Shown here piece after piece: positions 6,202-7,773 of a DNA stretch of 7,773 nt. The position numbers and the translations under genes were made by a program. Source of the stretch: Planctomycetota bacterium (GTDB lineage: Bacteria > Planctomycetota > Phycisphaerae > UBA1845 > PWPN01); NCBI GenBank assembly GCA_020346805.1, contig CP070790.1:1714248-1722020 (forward strand), given 5' to 3'. Below the pieces are notes generated by a model that was not told where the DNA came from, did not search any database, and was given only the letters and a program-made list of their open reading frames with translations. The first letter of the stretch is position 1. The number at the start of each line of letters is the position of its first letter.

Positions 6202-7371
6202 TCATGGCCGCCGACGTTTCCTCGTTAATGCCCAGCCGCCGAGGACAAGTAGCGGGAGAGTGCTTGGTTCGGGGAGGTGAACGATCCAGGCCTCATAGTT
6301 ACCGTCGGGATTGTAACCGGATCCCACGATGGTAGCACCATCGGCGGAGATGCCAGTGGCGTTTTCGAGTTTCCAACCGGTCAGGTCCAGACCGTAGGTG
6401 TTAACCAGCAGATCCTGCAGGCTTACCATGCCGCTTGAAGCCGTCCAGATAAATGCTTCATATCCATTATCTGAAGCACTGTTGCCGACGATTACCGAGC
6501 CATCCCCAGAGACGGCATAAGCAAAGCTGGAGGTATGTCCGCCGGGCAGATCGCCCAAGCCAACCATGCCACTCTCTTGTGTCCAACGGAAGGCCTCGTA
6601 GCCCGATACGTTAGTTCCGTATCCGACGACTACCGATCCGTCGGCAGAAACGCCGTATGCCAAGCTGGTAAATGTCCCGCCTTCCAGATCCCCCAATCCC
6701 ACCATGCCGCTCTGCTGTGTCCATCGAAAAGCCTCATAGCCCGATGCTGAATAACCTTGGCCGACAATGACGGACCCGTCGGCTGAAATGTCCCGGGCGT
6801 CACTATGAAACGATCCGCCGGAAAGATCACCCAACCCGATCATTCCATTTGTCTGGGTCCAATAGAAGGCCTCGTTGCCGGAGGCAGATCGACCTCGCCC
6901 GACAATCGTATTGCCGTCGCTGGAAACTGCATAAGCATCACAATCGAATGGTCCATCCGGGAGATCACCCAGGCCTGCCATCCCGCTTTGTTGTGTCCAG
7001 CGGAAGGCTTCGTTGCCGGAGTCAGATATACTCATGCCGACAATCACCGAACCGTTGGCAGACACCCCGCGGGCCTCGCTGATAAACTGCCATCCGGTTA
7101 GGTCGCCTAGTCCGACCATTCCGGTTGTCTGGGTCCAGCGGAAGGCCTCACCGCCCGAGGCGGAATAGCTCCAGCCCACGACTGTCGAGCCGTCGGCTGA
7201 GATGTCCATAGCCCCGCTGGCGAATTGGCCGCCTGGAAGATCGCCCAAGCCTTGGAAACTGGCTGGGATTCCCCATGCCGATGGTAAGCTTGTTAAGCCG
7301 AGTATGACACAAACAACGGTTAATGCATTAGTTTTATGTATGAATCTTTTTTGAATCACAGTGTAATCCAT
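6202..7371 (-). CDS. HAF-repeat extracellular protein with PEP-CTERM sorting signal
   Basis: This 389-residue protein has a signal peptide with a basic start (K8, R9, K13) and hydrophobic core about 17-29, with likely cleavage near AWG (about 33-35). The body is made of HAF-family repeats, each starting GLGDL, followed by a small-residue turn, a VSADGSVIVG core and EAFRWTQ-SGM. The GLGDL starts are at residues 41, 87, 133, 179, 225 and 271, with a diverged seventh (SLQDL) at 317, so the period is exactly 46 residues. It ends in a PEP-CTERM signal: PEP at 367-369, a hydrophobic stretch to about 382, then RKRRR. In families with this signal, an exosortase removes the tail after export. Seven units suggest a beta-propeller, which is inference. 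ATG 7371 was chosen; TTG 7377 two codons earlier is possible, and neither has a good Shine-Dalgarno site. The upstream same-strand gene ends 45 bases before, so the two may be co-transcribed. No enzymatic role is evident. Confidence 0.9.
   Translation of the reverse strand: MDYTVIQKRFIHKTNALTVVCVILGLTSLPSAWGIPASFQGLGDLPGGQFASGAMDISADGSTVVGWSYSASGGEAFRWTQTTGMVGLGDLTGWQFISEARGVSANGSVIVGMSISDSGNEAFRWTQQSGMAGLGDLPDGPFDCDAYAVSSDGNTIVGRGRSASGNEAFYWTQTNGMIGLGDLSGGSFHSDARDISADGSVIVGQGYSASGYEAFRWTQQSGMVGLGDLEGGTFTSLAYGVSADGSVVVGYGTNVSGYEAFRWTQESGMVGLGDLPGGHTSSFAYAVSGDGSVIVGNSASDNGYEAFIWTASSGMVSLQDLLVNTYGLDLTGWKLENATGISADGATIVGSGYNPDGNYEAWIVHLPEPSTLPLLVLGGWALTRKRRRP
6205..6273 (-). other. PEP-CTERM sorting signal coding segment
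   Basis: This codes for the last 23 residues of the HAF-repeat protein: the PEP motif, a short hydrophobic helix (STLPLLVLGGWALT) and the basic end RKRRRP. The three-part layout matches PEP-CTERM signals processed by exosortases. It implies that an exosortase gene is present elsewhere in the genome. Confidence 0.85.
6424..7251 (-). repeat. Six tandem 138-bp coding repeats
   Basis: Six in-frame units of exactly 138 bp code for the 46-residue HAF repeats: 7251-7114, 7113-6976, 6975-6838, 6837-6700, 6699-6562 and 6561-6424. A seventh, diverged unit continues to about 6280. The units also resemble each other in the DNA: GCGGAAGGC or a near match recurs at the EAFRW position in several units. That points to growth by tandem duplication. 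No unit has lost or gained a codon. Confidence 0.85.
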
Positions 7372-7416
7372 CTGCAATAAGAACTTGTTTCCCCAAAAAA
7401 TACATTCTCCAATATT

Positions 7417-7773
7417 TCAACCTGCGCAGTTCGGGTCAGCCGGTATATTGGCTCCATTCATACATGATTCGAAAATAGTGTAATCATCCTGATCCACGTC
7501 AATGTCATCATCCAAATTGGCATCCTGGCAATTCGGATCGGTAATGGGAACCGACGGTCCCGTCAGGCACTCCTGGAAACGGCCGAAGTCTTCCTGGTCA
7601 ACGTCGCCATCACCGTCCATGTCCCCCGGTACCATGGAACATCCGTCTGTATCCACTACCGTACCGAGTATAGTATTGGGGCATAGATCGCATGTATCGC
7701 CGACACTATCGCCATCGTCATCACTCTGATCGGGATTGGCACTGGCGGGGCAATTATCGCAGGCGTCACCGCG
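7417..7773 (-). CDS. C-terminus of a secreted protein with thrombospondin type 3 repeats and dockerin-like EF-hands (partial, runs off the right edge)
   Basis: The reading frame is open from the window edge to the TGA at 7417-7419, giving 118 visible C-terminal residues; the start is outside. Visible residues 1-46 are thrombospondin type 3 repeats: GDACDNCP, NPDQSDDDGDSVGDTCD and LCPNT, with paired cysteines C5/C8 and C28/C31 and many aspartates that bind calcium in this family. Residues about 50-118 carry two EF-hand-like loops, DMDGDGDVDQED (51-62) and a second at 86-97 (NLDDDIDVDQDD). Each is followed by an F-x-x-C helix and a P-x-x-x-x-DPNC turn, as in dockerin-like C-termini of planctomycetes. 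A GTG at 7654-7656 is internal, since the repeats continue upstream of it. The protein is probably extracellular, calcium-stabilised, and structural or adhesive. Whether the tail pairs with a cohesin is not known. The HAF-repeat gene follows 45 bases downstream on the same strand. Confidence 0.85.
   Translation of the reverse strand, partial: RGDACDNCPASANPDQSDDDGDSVGDTCDLCPNTILGTVVDTDGCSMVPGDMDGDGDVDQEDFGRFQECLTGPSVPITDPNCQDANLDDDIDVDQDDYTIFESCMNGANIPADPNCAG

Noticed and set aside
6424..7251. CRISPR-like regular repeats
   Set aside because: The periodicity is a 138-bp in-frame coding repeat with no short conserved repeat and unique spacers. It is explained by the HAF protein.
7334..7405. 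Tiny - strand frame starting at the ATG 7405-7403, preceded by GGAG
   Set aside because: It codes for 23 residues, the GGAG sits too close to the ATG, and it overlaps the HAF gene start. There is no sign that it is a real leader peptide.

Overview
The window looks like a piece of a Planctomycetes-type genome, most likely Phycisphaerae or a close relative. This is inferred from protein style, not from a marker gene. The clues are a PEP-CTERM sorting tail on a HAF-repeat protein, a thrombospondin type 3 / dockerin-like EF-hand C-terminus of the kind common in that phylum, weak or absent Shine-Dalgarno sites, and a run of exported enzymes. No tRNA, rRNA, CRISPR array, insertion sequence or phage gene was seen.

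Left part (82-5999, + strand): three genes for exported enzymes. The first (82-1896) is a secreted protein that looks like a TIM-barrel glycoside hydrolase, followed by a GATase-like middle region and a small beta-rich tail; I cannot name its family. It overlaps by 14 bp the second gene (1883-3910), a predicted lipoprotein FAD-dependent oxidoreductase with a golvesin-type C-terminal domain. After a 91-bp gap with a weak terminator-like hairpin comes the third gene (4002-5999), a secreted CocE/NonD (S15-type) serine hydrolase with an N-terminal carboxypeptidase-regulatory-like domain. The first two are almost certainly co-translated; the third may be in the same unit or have its own promoter. 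Together they could form a small cassette for breaking down an external substrate (sugar hydrolysis, flavin oxidation, ester or amide cleavage). The substrate cannot be read from the sequence.

Middle (6000-6201): an AT-rich gap between convergent genes, with a perfect 8-bp hairpin at the end of the hydrolase gene and two T-tracts.

Right part (6202-7773, - strand): two surface or extracellular protein genes in the same direction. The upstream one enters from the right edge and shows only its C-terminal 118 residues (thrombospondin type 3 repeats, then paired EF-hand loops). The downstream one is a complete HAF-repeat protein with six 46-residue units, a seventh diverged unit and a PEP-CTERM anchor. 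Their products are probably structural or adhesive. Nothing ties them functionally to the enzyme cassette beyond the shared export theme.
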